NCBI GenBank assembly: GCA_030610785.1
Contig: JAUWRB010000005.1
Location: forward strand, 1 to 32,273
Source: Promethearchaeota archaeon
GTDB taxonomy: Archaea; Asgardarchaeota; Lokiarchaeia; Sigyniarchaeales; SOKP01
Reading direction: 5' to 3'
DNA length: 32,273 nt
Position numbers and translations under genes: made by a program. Shown here in pieces: positions 1 to 9,284 of the stretch. How positions within the stretch are numbered: position 1 is the first letter of the stretch; each line of letters begins with the position of its first letter. The notes under the pieces are model-generated. The model was not told the DNA's origin, did not search any database, and saw only the letters and a list, made by a program, of their open reading frames with translations.

Positions 1-120
1 AAAACATTTCTCCTTCAAATTTTTTTAGTTTTCTTTTTGTTATTTATTTTTTCAATTAATTTTAAATATTAATCTTTAAAAATTAAAAAATTAGCGCATT
101 TAATTTGTTTTAGCCTTTAT

Positions 121-1155
121 TTAGCCGATCGCTTGCCAAGCTTCCGGGACATACAAGGATGTTTCAATCGGAGCATAAATATTTGAAAATGTGAGTATTA
201 ATAAGATTAATAATGAAGCTACTAAAAATAGATATAAAGGTTTATTCCACTTCCATATATTTTGTCCGTCTAATATTCCAATTGGAATCATGTTAAATAA
301 CCCTAATGTGAAGTTTAAACTGGACGATAAACCAATGAACGAATTTAACGGATATAAATTTCTCGGAATAAAAAAAGATATTATTAAAAGAATCGTGCCA
401 TATACTAAATTAACTAATGGACCTGCCGTTTTACACCAACCGGTTTTTCTATCAATCTTGTCTAATCCTAAAACAACTACTGCCCCCGGTAACGCTATTG
501 TGGGAATCAGTGGTGAATTTGATATTAAAGACAAGAGTCCTATAATCAATCCTATAGTAGTTAATACCATTCCAAATGTTAGAAGCCTAAATTTTGTCTG
601 AAGACCAAAGTGTTTTGCTGTTTGACGGTGTCCTAGTTCGTGAAAAAGGAACGCCGTTGTATAAAATCCCGCCAACATGAATATCGCCCATCCGAGATTT
701 AATTCGATTAATTGAGAGTTGTAAAAGCTTATGAGACCGATTAAAAATATTAACAGTGTTCCAATTAAAAAATGAATAATTTCTGATTTGTGTGGAAATA
801 AAATTCCTTTAAATTTGATGCCTGAATTGGGGTCAAAAGCGTTTTCGGGAATCAATCTTTCTTGACGGTACCATGTGAAACTACCATCTGTTGTCCCTCG
901 TAATACTGAATCGTCAGAACCTCTAATAGCGGTTTGTGGGTCAATTGTCTGTTCTGTTAAAAAAGAAGATGTTTGAGAGGTATCAATATGAGTCGGGGGG
1001 TTTTGTTGTAAAAACGATTGACTTATCGACTCCTTTACAATATTACATTCGTGAATAACTGGATTAGCGTGTAAATGACAATAATTTTGCCCGCATTCGT
1101 TACAATTATAAATCTTTTTCTCGGAAATCTCCTCTCCACAATGATAACATTTCAT
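121..1155 (-). CDS. AN1-type zinc finger fused to membrane M50/site-2-protease-like metalloprotease
   Basis: N-terminus CYHCGEEISEKKIYNCNECGQNYCHLHANPVIHEC fits the AN1 pattern C-x2-C-x11-C-x2-C-x4-C-x2-H-x5-H-x-C. C-terminal half is hydrophobic with HELGH and NMIPIGILDG, matching the S2P motifs HExxH and NxxPxxxxDG. Confidence 0.85.
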   Translation of the reverse strand: MKCYHCGEEISEKKIYNCNECGQNYCHLHANPVIHECNIVKESISQSFLQQNPPTHIDTSQTSSFLTEQTIDPQTAIRGSDDSVLRGTTDGSFTWYRQERLIPENAFDPNSGIKFKGILFPHKSEIIHFLIGTLLIFLIGLISFYNSQLIELNLGWAIFMLAGFYTTAFLFHELGHRQTAKHFGLQTKFRLLTFGMVLTTIGLIIGLLSLISNSPLIPTIALPGAVVVLGLDKIDRKTGWCKTAGPLVNLVYGTILLIISFFIPRNLYPLNSFIGLSSSLNFTLGLFNMIPIGILDGQNIWKWNKPLYLFLVASLLILLILTFSNIYAPIETSLYVPEAWQAIG

Positions 1156-1276
1156 TTTTTTTTTCTAAATTATTATTCAGACTTTATGATATAAAATAAA
1201 ATGTAATTATGATATTAAAAATCTTTTTGAACTTTTAATTACATAATTACATAAATAATAAGAACACAATTATAAT

Positions 1277-1489
1277 GTGCAATTGATAGCTATGGCAAAA
1301 AATATTGTTTATTGTCCAACGTGCGAACGGGAAGTCGAGCTTCGACGTAAAAATTTTGACCATATCTATCACGAAGTTTTATGTTTTATCATGTTAACTG
1401 GCGTAGGATTTATTATTTATCTTATCCTGAAATATTCGAAAAAGAAAGACACATGCCCTAATTGTGAGAGAAAATTTGTAATTATTTAA
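1277..1489 (+). CDS. Small zinc-ribbon membrane protein (GTG start, or ATG at 1292)
   Basis: 70 aa with two CPxC knuckles (YCPTCE, TCPNCE) flanking one hydrophobic segment (CFIMLTGVGFIIYLIL). Confidence 0.6.
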   Translation: MQLIAMAKNIVYCPTCEREVELRRKNFDHIYHEVLCFIMLTGVGFIIYLILKYSKKKDTCPNCERKFVII

Positions 1490-1621
1490 TATAATAATTG
1501 AGGGTATTTTTAGATCCATAATTTTATCAGATTTTTAAAACTCCTAAATTATTTAAAGATAATATTCCGTCAAAACCAAACTTGGAAGCATGAAAAATAG
1601 CTTAAATTGTTTTTATAGAAT

Positions 1622-1894
1622 TTAGATTTTTTTTATTTTCATCTCTCGTTTGCATTTTGGACACATTTTATCTTTATCAGAAAGTTGTTTTTTCACGATT
1701 GTTCTTTTATATTTACATTTTGAACAAGCCAGGGAATATTTTATTAAATTTATTGACTTTTTTTCTGAAGTCTTTATCGTTTTTGTTTTAGTACTTCGAG
1801 ATTCTTTTTTAATTGGTTTTTTTATTTCTTCTTCAGCTTTTTTTTTAGCTAAATCTTCTTTCTTTTCAGATTTTATCCATTTATCTAAGCTCAA
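1622..1894 (-). CDS. Lys-rich protein with C-terminal zinc ribbon
   Basis: 90 aa; CSKC...CPKC pair at the C-terminus and a highly charged N-terminus. The overlapping plus-strand ORF (1650-1910) is its antisense shadow. Confidence 0.55.
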   Translation of the reverse strand: MSLDKWIKSEKKEDLAKKKAEEEIKKPIKKESRSTKTKTIKTSEKKSINLIKYSLACSKCKYKRTIVKKQLSDKDKMCPKCKREMKIKKI

Positions 1895-1963
1895 AATATT
1901 TTCACTTTAAAAACCTTATAATAATAAAAAAGAATAAAAATAATAAATTTTTTACGGTACTTA

Positions 1964-3202
1964 TTAAAATACTTGTACTTTTCCTGCGATGAGGCGTTCC
2001 CTCAAGTCAATAATATTTTCTTTACTCAACTTCTCTGCCGATACTTCTTCTGCGATTTTTTGAATGCTTGCAAAATTTACATTATCTGCAGGGATTAAGC
2101 TAATAGAATTAACCCAAGGATCTGTAATTGGTCTTCCGATTTGAGATAAAAGCTTCACATGAGCCTCTAATATGTCCCCTTGGCCATTTTTAACAATTGC
2201 TCTTGCCATTTCTGTACTAAGAATGTTGTAGATTTTTCCAACATGATTAATTGGATTTTTTCCACACACAGCTTCCAAACTCATAGTTCTACAAGGCGTG
2301 ATTAGCCCATTACTTCTGTTGCCTCTTCCTACTTGACCATCATCACCAGCTTCCGCTGATGTTCCGGTAATAGTGAGATACATTATACCTTTCTCGAGGT
2401 TATCTGCTACATTCACGGAACAATTGACTTCTTTTTCGGGGGTAATTTTTGTTGCTAAATCTAAGATGCTTTCTTTTATTTGGTTCGTATAATTGATATA
2501 TTCATCGTTATCATTAATGTATTTACTAACCATGGCACAACAAAGAGTAATATCTATTTTATTTCCTATTCTATGCGACATGACTTTAATATCTTCACCA
2601 GATCCTTTGCATTTGTTTTTAAAAGCGTCAGAATTTAACATTTTCTCTGCTTCTAGCGTTATTTTTTCGCAATCTGAAAATGGTGCATATCCTACGCCAA
2701 AACTAGTATCATTGGCTAAAGGAATTTGTTCCTTTGCGTCAGATTCTTCAAAAACACCCGTTAAATCGATAGATCCCGGTCGAACAGCGTAATCAAATAT
2801 AATATCATCGGTTAAATCTAAATTTCTGAAGACATCCGATACAACTTTATGGCACGCATCGAGACATATCATCGCAACAGGAATATATTCTAATTTATTT
2901 TCTCTCAAGATTTGATTAATTGCTCTCCCAACTATTAAAAAGTATTGAGGCTCAATCATTAAACCGCCTCCGAATTCGGGCTTTGAAATACCGCCTACTA
3001 GCGCCGCTTTATCAACATTATGGTGGTAATATCTACCAAAGGTTTTAAAATAATATTTACAAAGAGCTCTTGAGCAAGCATCGGCAGCAGCGTCACATAC
3101 AGAATCTGGGTGACCGACTCCTTTTCGCTCGACTATTTCTGGGAAGTCGCTTTTTTCTATTGGGTCGAATTTAGCTTTATCAATTTTTAAAATTTTGATC
3201 AA
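1964..3202 (-). CDS. metK: Archaeal-type S-adenosylmethionine synthetase
   Basis: 412 aa; ERKGVGHPDSVCDAAADACSRALCKYY, HHNVDKAALVGG and AEAGDDGQVGRGNRSNGLITPCR are characteristic of archaeal MAT. Confidence 0.95.
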   Translation of the reverse strand: MIKILKIDKAKFDPIEKSDFPEIVERKGVGHPDSVCDAAADACSRALCKYYFKTFGRYYHHNVDKAALVGGISKPEFGGGLMIEPQYFLIVGRAINQILRENKLEYIPVAMICLDACHKVVSDVFRNLDLTDDIIFDYAVRPGSIDLTGVFEESDAKEQIPLANDTSFGVGYAPFSDCEKITLEAEKMLNSDAFKNKCKGSGEDIKVMSHRIGNKIDITLCCAMVSKYINDNDEYINYTNQIKESILDLATKITPEKEVNCSVNVADNLEKGIMYLTITGTSAEAGDDGQVGRGNRSNGLITPCRTMSLEAVCGKNPINHVGKIYNILSTEMARAIVKNGQGDILEAHVKLLSQIGRPITDPWVNSISLIPADNVNFASIQKIAEEVSAEKLSKENIIDLRERLIAGKVQVF

Positions 3203-3645
3203 CTTTATAGTTATTTAAATCGTTATTCATGTATATTTTCATTAAATTAATAATCTAATATAAAAAAATTTAATTAAAATTGAAATAAACACGAGTTTAT
3301 AAAAAGAAAAATGCCGCAATATTTCAGAATCCATGTAAAATTATTCGTCATATAATTTTATTAATAAAAAAAAATAAAATCGTTGATATAAAAGTTAATA
3401 TTTTTACCGCAGATTCAAGAAATCTTTAATCATGAAGAGGAAGAAGTAAGAAAAATTAAATATATTATCAAATTCTCTCTAAAAAGAATATATTTCGTAA
3501 CAAGATTAATTTATTCTTAACTTAAACCATTTAATCAATCAGATTTCTAATTTCAACATTGGGACTAAAATTTAGCCCCCAATAAAATTTTTATCAAAAA
3601 GCAAAAATTTAATTAAAACATATAATCTTTTAAGTATGGGAACAG

Positions 3646-4653
3646 ATGATTGATCTTATTATTCAGAAAATTGATTTCTTATTAAAAAAAGCTAATTTCG
3701 AGACATTTACACTTGAATTATCTAAAAAAAAAAATAAATTTTGTTACGATTTATTAGTAAAAAAAAAACAAACAAATTTGGTTTTTCTTGTTAAAGTCTT
3801 TACAAATATTGATAATTTAAATGAAAGTATTATTAATAACATCAAAGCTTTATCTTTTTTATTAAAATCAAAACCATTACTCATCGGAATTAAAAATCGT
3901 TATCAAAAATTGGATGATAATACCATCTATATTAGAGAAGAACTACCATTTATCACATTTAATACTATAAAAAATATTCTAAATAAAAATGTATATCCTC
4001 ACATTTTAGCTAAAAGAGGCGGCGGAGTAACCTTTTTAGATGGTGATTTAATGAAAACCTTAAGAGAACAAAAAAATATATCAAGGAAGGAAATGTCTGA
4101 TAAACTCGAAGTAACTAAACGAACCATCTGTGCTTACGAAAACGAAAAAATGCGCCCCTCTGAAAAAATAGCAAAAAAAATACTTAATCTTTTAGAGAAC
4201 GAGTCCCTCTTTAAAAAAATTAATGTTTTTAAGTGGAACATAAAAATAGATATAAACCAAAAAGAATTTTTCGAAGGACACGACTTAAACTCTTTTGAAT
4301 ATCACCTGAAAGATATAATCGAAGATATAGGTCTCTCTTCTTATTGGTATCAAAAAGGGCAAGTCCCTTTTAAATTGACCTTATTTTCGAGCATAGATGA
4401 TTTAGGAGAAAGTGATTTTTATCCGCTCATTTCTGGAGTTTCTGACGACAATAGTAGGATCAGCGAGTTTGATTTGAAATGTTTCCTCATGTTTACGAAA
4501 TTCTTCCATAAAAAAGCTCTTTTTATTGTTAATAATATTAAAATTCCTGAAATATTGAAAAAAAATAATATCCCCCTTATTAAAATAAAGAGTTTAGAGA
4601 AAATTGACAACGAAAAAGAATTCATTGAATTCATTCAAAGCTTCAAAAATTAA
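3646..4653 (+). CDS. Archaeal HTH-type transcriptional regulator (COG1395-like)
   Basis: Central Xre-like HTH (LREQKNISRKEMSDKLEVTKRTICAYENEKMRPSEKIAKKI) behind an N-terminal domain, in the layout of archaeal COG1395 proteins. Confidence 0.75.
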   Translation: MIDLIIQKIDFLLKKANFETFTLELSKKKNKFCYDLLVKKKQTNLVFLVKVFTNIDNLNESIINNIKALSFLLKSKPLLIGIKNRYQKLDDNTIYIREELPFITFNTIKNILNKNVYPHILAKRGGGVTFLDGDLMKTLREQKNISRKEMSDKLEVTKRTICAYENEKMRPSEKIAKKILNLLENESLFKKINVFKWNIKIDINQKEFFEGHDLNSFEYHLKDIIEDIGLSSYWYQKGQVPFKLTLFSSIDDLGESDFYPLISGVSDDNSRISEFDLKCFLMFTKFFHKKALFIVNNIKIPEILKKNNIPLIKIKSLEKIDNEKEFIEFIQSFKN

Positions 4654-5323
4654 TACTGAATTATCGTGTGGCATCGATGAGGCAGGTAGAGGTCCTGTCT
4701 TAGGACCAATGCTTATATGTGGGGTTTGTTTTACTAAATCGGGTTTAATTTTTTTAAAAGAAATTGGTGTTAAAGATTCTAAAAAGTTATCTCCTAAAAA
4801 AAGAACTGAATTAGCTAAATTAATCGTAGAAAATTGTCATTCTTATAAAATAATTATCGTTTCAGCTAAAGAAATTGATCAAAGAAAAGAAAAAAGAATT
4901 ACTTTGAATAGACTTGAAGAACTAAAAATGGCAGAAATTATTAACGAATTACGCCCCGATATTATATATTTGGATGCGGCAGATGTAAACGAAGTGAGAT
5001 TTGGAGTATCGATAAAAAAACTATTGAAATATAATCCTAAAAAAATAATATCCAAACATAAGGCTGATGATATTTATCCAATTGTCTCAGCAGCCTCTAT
5101 AATTGCTAAAAATAAAAGAGATGCGTTAATTAACGATTTAAAAAAGAAATATGGTGATTTAGGGTCGGGGTATCCTTCTGACGAGAAAACTACGACATTT
5201 CTCCTCAATTGGATAAAAAAGAATAAAAAAGTTCCCCCTTTCGCAAGAGCCACTTGGAGCACCACTCAAAAAATTTTAACCGAAGAATTAGATAATAAAA
5301 AAATTACAGATTATTTAAAGTAG
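4604..5323 (+). CDS. rnhB: Ribonuclease HII (TTG start at 4604 or 4625)
   Basis: CGIDEAGRGPVLGPM, KDSKKL, SKHKADDIYPIVSAASIIAKNKRD, GSGYPSDEKT. Start overlaps the end of the upstream CDS. Ends with TAG. Confidence 0.93.
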   Translation: MTTKKNSLNSFKASKINTELSCGIDEAGRGPVLGPMLICGVCFTKSGLIFLKEIGVKDSKKLSPKKRTELAKLIVENCHSYKIIIVSAKEIDQRKEKRITLNRLEELKMAEIINELRPDIIYLDAADVNEVRFGVSIKKLLKYNPKKIISKHKADDIYPIVSAASIIAKNKRDALINDLKKKYGDLGSGYPSDEKTTTFLLNWIKKNKKVPPFARATWSTTQKILTEELDNKKITDYLK

Positions 5324-5369
5324 TTTTTTTTTGGACGGTTCTTACGCTAAATTCAATATGGTATCGAGT

Positions 5370-6083
5370 TCAGCTTCCGATTCTAACGCTTCTGCTTCGG
5401 GAAACGATTAAAACAATATGGTTGGCAGCGTATTTATGTATATTAATGCTTTCTATTATTTCATAGCCTGATGTTTCTAATATCCTCTTTTCTTGAGCAT
5501 ACACTTCTTCTGATTTAACTATGCTATCAATTGATTGAGATTTTATAGCCAGTATGAGCTTCCCAGCATCATTTAAATAATAATTAGCGTTAGCAACAGC
5601 AATTTGAGCCTGATTAGGTTGGGATACATCTTGATATAATAAATCAATATCCGTGAAAATTTTATTCGCATAATTTTCTGGATATCTCGCATCCCCAAAA
5701 ATAGGAATAATGTTATTTCTATTAGTAGTATTTTGAATTAATTGTCTAATACTTCGCTCGGCAAACTCTATACCGTAAATTATTCCGTCTTTAACGATAT
5801 CCGATAAATGTGAGATTGTTGTTCCTGACGATGCTCCTAAATATAAACATTTTAAATCATTTGATAAAAAATTAGTATTCGGCTTTTCTAATATTAAAGC
5901 TGCTATTTTACTTCGATAAGGATTCCATTCTCTATATTCTATATCGTTAAATTTTATTAAATTCTCGCTATAAACTTTATTTCCAGGAAGTAAATTCTTT
6001 GTATATAGTTTTAAATTTTCAGGAGGGCCGGACATAAAAACATTAAAATTTTTAGGGTGCATTCTTATATTAGGATTGCTCAT
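5370..6083 (-). CDS. flpA: Fibrillarin-like rRNA/tRNA 2'-O-methyltransferase
   Basis: YREWNPYRSKIAALIL, LYLGASSGTTISHLSDIV, GIEFAERSIRQL, FGDARYPENY, LLYQDVSQPNQA; adjacent to NOP5. Confidence 0.95.
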   Translation of the reverse strand: MSNPNIRMHPKNFNVFMSGPPENLKLYTKNLLPGNKVYSENLIKFNDIEYREWNPYRSKIAALILEKPNTNFLSNDLKCLYLGASSGTTISHLSDIVKDGIIYGIEFAERSIRQLIQNTTNRNNIIPIFGDARYPENYANKIFTDIDLLYQDVSQPNQAQIAVANANYYLNDAGKLILAIKSQSIDSIVKSEEVYAQEKRILETSGYEIIESINIHKYAANHIVLIVSRSRSVRIGS

Positions 6084-6091
6084 TTTGTATT

Positions 6092-7336
6092 CTATCTCCT
6101 ACTTCTTCTTTTTTTTTGATTCTTTCCTGATTTTTTTTCTTTAATTGGCTGTGTTTTTACTAATGGTTTAGGATTAGGATATTTTAGTTCGATCTTTTTT
6201 ATTTTTGACTCTATCTCACTTGAAAGAGAATCACCAATGAATTTACCCGAGAAATGATCTATTTTAGAAGCAATTCCTATTTTACTAGCAATCAATCTTG
6301 CGATTTTTCCTCTGTGAAAAGGTTTACTCCCTCTTATTTGGTTCCATTGAAAAATTAAACCGTGTTTAGGTAAACCGTGCTTCGGTAATTTTTGTTCACT
6401 CGATTTTAAAAACCTATATAATGCTTTTTCAGCCCCTAATAATTGTATTCGTGATGCTGGCATGTATGCTAATTTTTTTAATCCTCCTGCTTTTGCAATT
6501 AGTTTTGCTCCTATTAAATCACCAACTATCGCTTTTATATTTGGAGCTATTTTTTCCATTAAATCTTCTAAAACCAGTTCCAATTCTTCTCTGTAAGAAT
6601 CTAGCGATAATATCTGATTTGCATATCCTTGAATTATTGGTAATTCAATATCAGCACCCATTGATTCGCTCGCTTGTTTACTTAATCTTTCAATTCTTTT
6701 CTCATTAAAAAGAAAATTGTTTTTAATATTTTCAATAGTAAAATTTTTTCTATGACCTAGAATCGAAACAAATTTTGCCAAAATTATATTATCATCGATT
6801 AATTTATCCGTCAATTCTGGAAAATGTAATCCATACCATTCTTTTAATCGACTTGCAAATAAACTTATTGATTTTTTAAGTATATCAAGTGTTTCAATTA
6901 TTTGAATTATACCTATATCGTTTTTGCCTCCTGCAATACTGACTTTCTTTTTAACTAGCTCTGCGTTAACTTCTTTGTACTTGGCAATTATCTCATTTCT
7001 ACTTATATTTATTCCAACTTTTTTTACTTGGGTTTCTAAATTAAATCTGAAATTTTTAAAATCTAACGATAATCTTTCTAACTCAGTATAAACTCCCAGC
7101 TTTTCGGATGTTATCATTTGTAAGGTTTTATTATCGAAAATGAATTCTTTAAAACCAGAACTTTTTAATTCCATTATTAAATCTTTATACTCTTCAAGAA
7201 TTATCCCTTTTTCAAGAGATCCATAAAATTCTATAGTTCTTTGATTATTATCATTAAAATCAATGAAATTTAGAACATTAACACTTTCATCAAATGCAAA
7301 TATACCAATTAAGGTATCTGCAATATAGCATTTCAT
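6092..7336 (-). CDS. nop5: NOP5/NOP56-family C/D box sRNP core protein
   Basis: HFPELTDKLIDDNIILAKFVSILG, APNIKAIVGDLIGAKLIAKAGGLKKLAYMPASRIQLLGAEKALYRFL, PKHGLIFQ, and a Lys/Arg-rich tail; paired with fibrillarin. Confidence 0.95.
   Translation of the reverse strand: MKCYIADTLIGIFAFDESVNVLNFIDFNDNNQRTIEFYGSLEKGIILEEYKDLIMELKSSGFKEFIFDNKTLQMITSEKLGVYTELERLSLDFKNFRFNLETQVKKVGINISRNEIIAKYKEVNAELVKKKVSIAGGKNDIGIIQIIETLDILKKSISLFASRLKEWYGLHFPELTDKLIDDNIILAKFVSILGHRKNFTIENIKNNFLFNEKRIERLSKQASESMGADIELPIIQGYANQILSLDSYREELELVLEDLMEKIAPNIKAIVGDLIGAKLIAKAGGLKKLAYMPASRIQLLGAEKALYRFLKSSEQKLPKHGLPKHGLIFQWNQIRGSKPFHRGKIARLIASKIGIASKIDHFSGKFIGDSLSSEIESKIKKIELKYPNPKPLVKTQPIKEKKSGKNQKKRRSRR
6359..6388 (-). 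repeat. 15-nt tandem duplication inside nop5 encoding LPKHG-LPKHG
   Basis: Plus strand accgtgtttaggtaa then accgtgcttcggtaa; coding strand TTACCGAAGCACGGT TTACCTAAACACGGT. Confidence 0.9.
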
Positions 7337-7424
7337 TTTTCTTTGATAATACTGAGTTATTATTTCTTTATTATTTCTTTATAATAATTATTATTAAATT
7401 ATAATCATTATTTTCTTTTAATAA

Positions 7425-8351
7425 ATGCTAGAAATTAATCTTTCTGGTTTAAAACTAAATTCTCCCATAATATTAGCCTCGGGCATTTTAGGAGTATCTT
7501 TTTCTTCCATGATAAAAGTAATAAATGCCGGAGCGGGTGCTGTAACAACTAAATCAATAGGTCCAGAACATAGAAAAGGATATAAAAATCCCTCTATTAT
7601 TGAAATTTACCCGGGAACCTTTATGAATAGCGTTGGTCTCGGAAATCCTGGAATTGATGATTTTCTCCCAGAAATAAAGGAAATAAAAAAAAGAAAAATA
7701 CCATTAATTGTAAGCGTATTTGGTGATTCTAACGAATCCTATATCGATGTGGCGACCAAAGCTGAAAAAGGAGGGGCGGATGCGATTGAAATTAACATCT
7801 CTTGCCCTCACGCAGAAGTCGCTTCCATTGGTATTAATAAAGATTTAACTAATACATTAGTCAAAGCTCTTAAAAAAAAACTCAAGGTTCCTTTGTTTGT
7901 GAAATTAAACCCAAATGTAACTAATATTGGTGAAATCGCTTTAGCTGCCGAAAAGGGTGGAGCAGATGCGGTTGTTGCGATTAATACTGTCAGCGCTATG
8001 ATAATTGATGTGAATACTAAAAGACCAATATTATCTCATGGAAGTGGCGGGCTCTCTGGAAAAGCAATACGCCCTATAGCGATAAAAAAAGTATACGATC
8101 TTTATAAAATATTAAAAATTCCAATAATTGGATGTGGCGGTATCGCTGATTGGAAAGATATTATCGAATTTTTCCTCGCAGGTGCTTCTGCTGTTCAAAT
8201 TGGAACCGCTTTATATAAAGGAGTTCTCACTATAACTAAACTTAAAATGGGCCTTATTGGATACCTCGAACAAAATAATTATAATTCTATATCTGAATTA
8301 AAAGGATTAGCACACGAATTTAAAACGCAGGAGGTACCTGAATTTGACTGA
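7425..8351 (+). CDS. pyrD: Dihydroorotate dehydrogenase, class 1B catalytic subunit
   Basis: LNSPIILASGILG, TTKSIGPEHRKGYKNP, NSVGLGNPGID, INISCPHAEV, PLFVKLNPNV, GGLSGKAIRPIAIK, GCGGIADWKDIIEFFLAGASAVQIGTAL. Confidence 0.95.
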   Translation: MLEINLSGLKLNSPIILASGILGVSFSSMIKVINAGAGAVTTKSIGPEHRKGYKNPSIIEIYPGTFMNSVGLGNPGIDDFLPEIKEIKKRKIPLIVSVFGDSNESYIDVATKAEKGGADAIEINISCPHAEVASIGINKDLTNTLVKALKKKLKVPLFVKLNPNVTNIGEIALAAEKGGADAVVAINTVSAMIIDVNTKRPILSHGSGGLSGKAIRPIAIKKVYDLYKILKIPIIGCGGIADWKDIIEFFLAGASAVQIGTALYKGVLTITKLKMGLIGYLEQNNYNSISELKGLAHEFKTQEVPEFD

Positions 8352-9219
8352 AAATACCATACAGACAGTAAAAATTAAGAGAATTATTAACGAATGTGAT
8401 GGAATTAAAACATTTTTTTTCGATGTAAGAAATACAAATTTGACTCAGAACAATAGATTTCTAAAACCAGGACAATTTGTCATGATATGGGTTCCTGGCG
8501 TAGATGAGGTTCCAATGTCATTATCAGGATATGATGAAGATGGATGTTGGAGCATTACAGTAAAAAATGTTGGTGAATGTACAAATGCAATTCATGATTT
8601 AAATCAAGGAGATTATATTGGCGTAAGAGGGCCATTAGGTAATGGCTTTGAATTTCCAAATGAAAATATAAGAAATATTTTTTTAATTGGAGGTGGCGTA
8701 GGCATGGTTCCTCTAAAATGGCTATCTTTTGAATTTCATAAAATGAACTATAAATTTACTCTTATTGAAGGTGCTAAGAAATATGATGAATTAGTATTTG
8801 TTGAAGATCTACATGCTTTAGAAGATTCAAATTCTGAAATATTATATTGTACGGAAGATGGAAGTTATGGGTCAAAAGAAGTTGCCTCTGAAGCTTTTGA
8901 GAAGGTATTACAAAAATATTCGGAGGCGGATCTTATAAATAGTATTGCTTTCACTTGTGGTCCTGAAAAAATGATGTATAAAGTATTTCAGATATGTGAA
9001 AAATATAACATTGAGCTTCAAGCCAGCCTCGAACGAATAATGAGATGTGGGTGCGGTCTATGTGGATTATGCGCTTTAGATCCTTTAGGCTTACTGGTTT
9101 GTAAAGATGGTCCTGTTTTTAGTTCTAAAATTTTGAGAAAGATTGAAGATTTTGGAAAATTTAAAAGGAATTTTACAGGAAAAAAAATCTCTATTGAAAA
9201 AAGAAATAAATTAAATTAA
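8344..9219 (+). CDS. pyrK: Dihydroorotate dehydrogenase electron transfer subunit (PyrK-like), TTG start
   Basis: FAD/NAD-binding reductase (PGQFVMIWVPG, GPLGNGFEF, IGGGVGMVPL) with a 2Fe-2S motif RCGCGLCGLCALDPLGLLVCKDGPVF; 8-nt overlap with pyrD. Confidence 0.93.
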   Translation: MTENTIQTVKIKRIINECDGIKTFFFDVRNTNLTQNNRFLKPGQFVMIWVPGVDEVPMSLSGYDEDGCWSITVKNVGECTNAIHDLNQGDYIGVRGPLGNGFEFPNENIRNIFLIGGGVGMVPLKWLSFEFHKMNYKFTLIEGAKKYDELVFVEDLHALEDSNSEILYCTEDGSYGSKEVASEAFEKVLQKYSEADLINSIAFTCGPEKMMYKVFQICEKYNIELQASLERIMRCGCGLCGLCALDPLGLLVCKDGPVFSSKILRKIEDFGKFKRNFTGKKISIEKRNKLN

Positions 9220-9284
9220 ATTAAATTAATTTTATTTAAATAAAAATATTGTTCTATATACATTTCAAAGAGAGTTAAAATTAT

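Noticed and set aside
191-601. 136-aa plus-strand ORF
   Set aside because: Antisense to the well-supported AN1-M50 protease gene; a shadow ORF.
2493-2792. 99-aa plus-strand ORF
   Set aside because: Antisense inside metK, with no recognisable domain.
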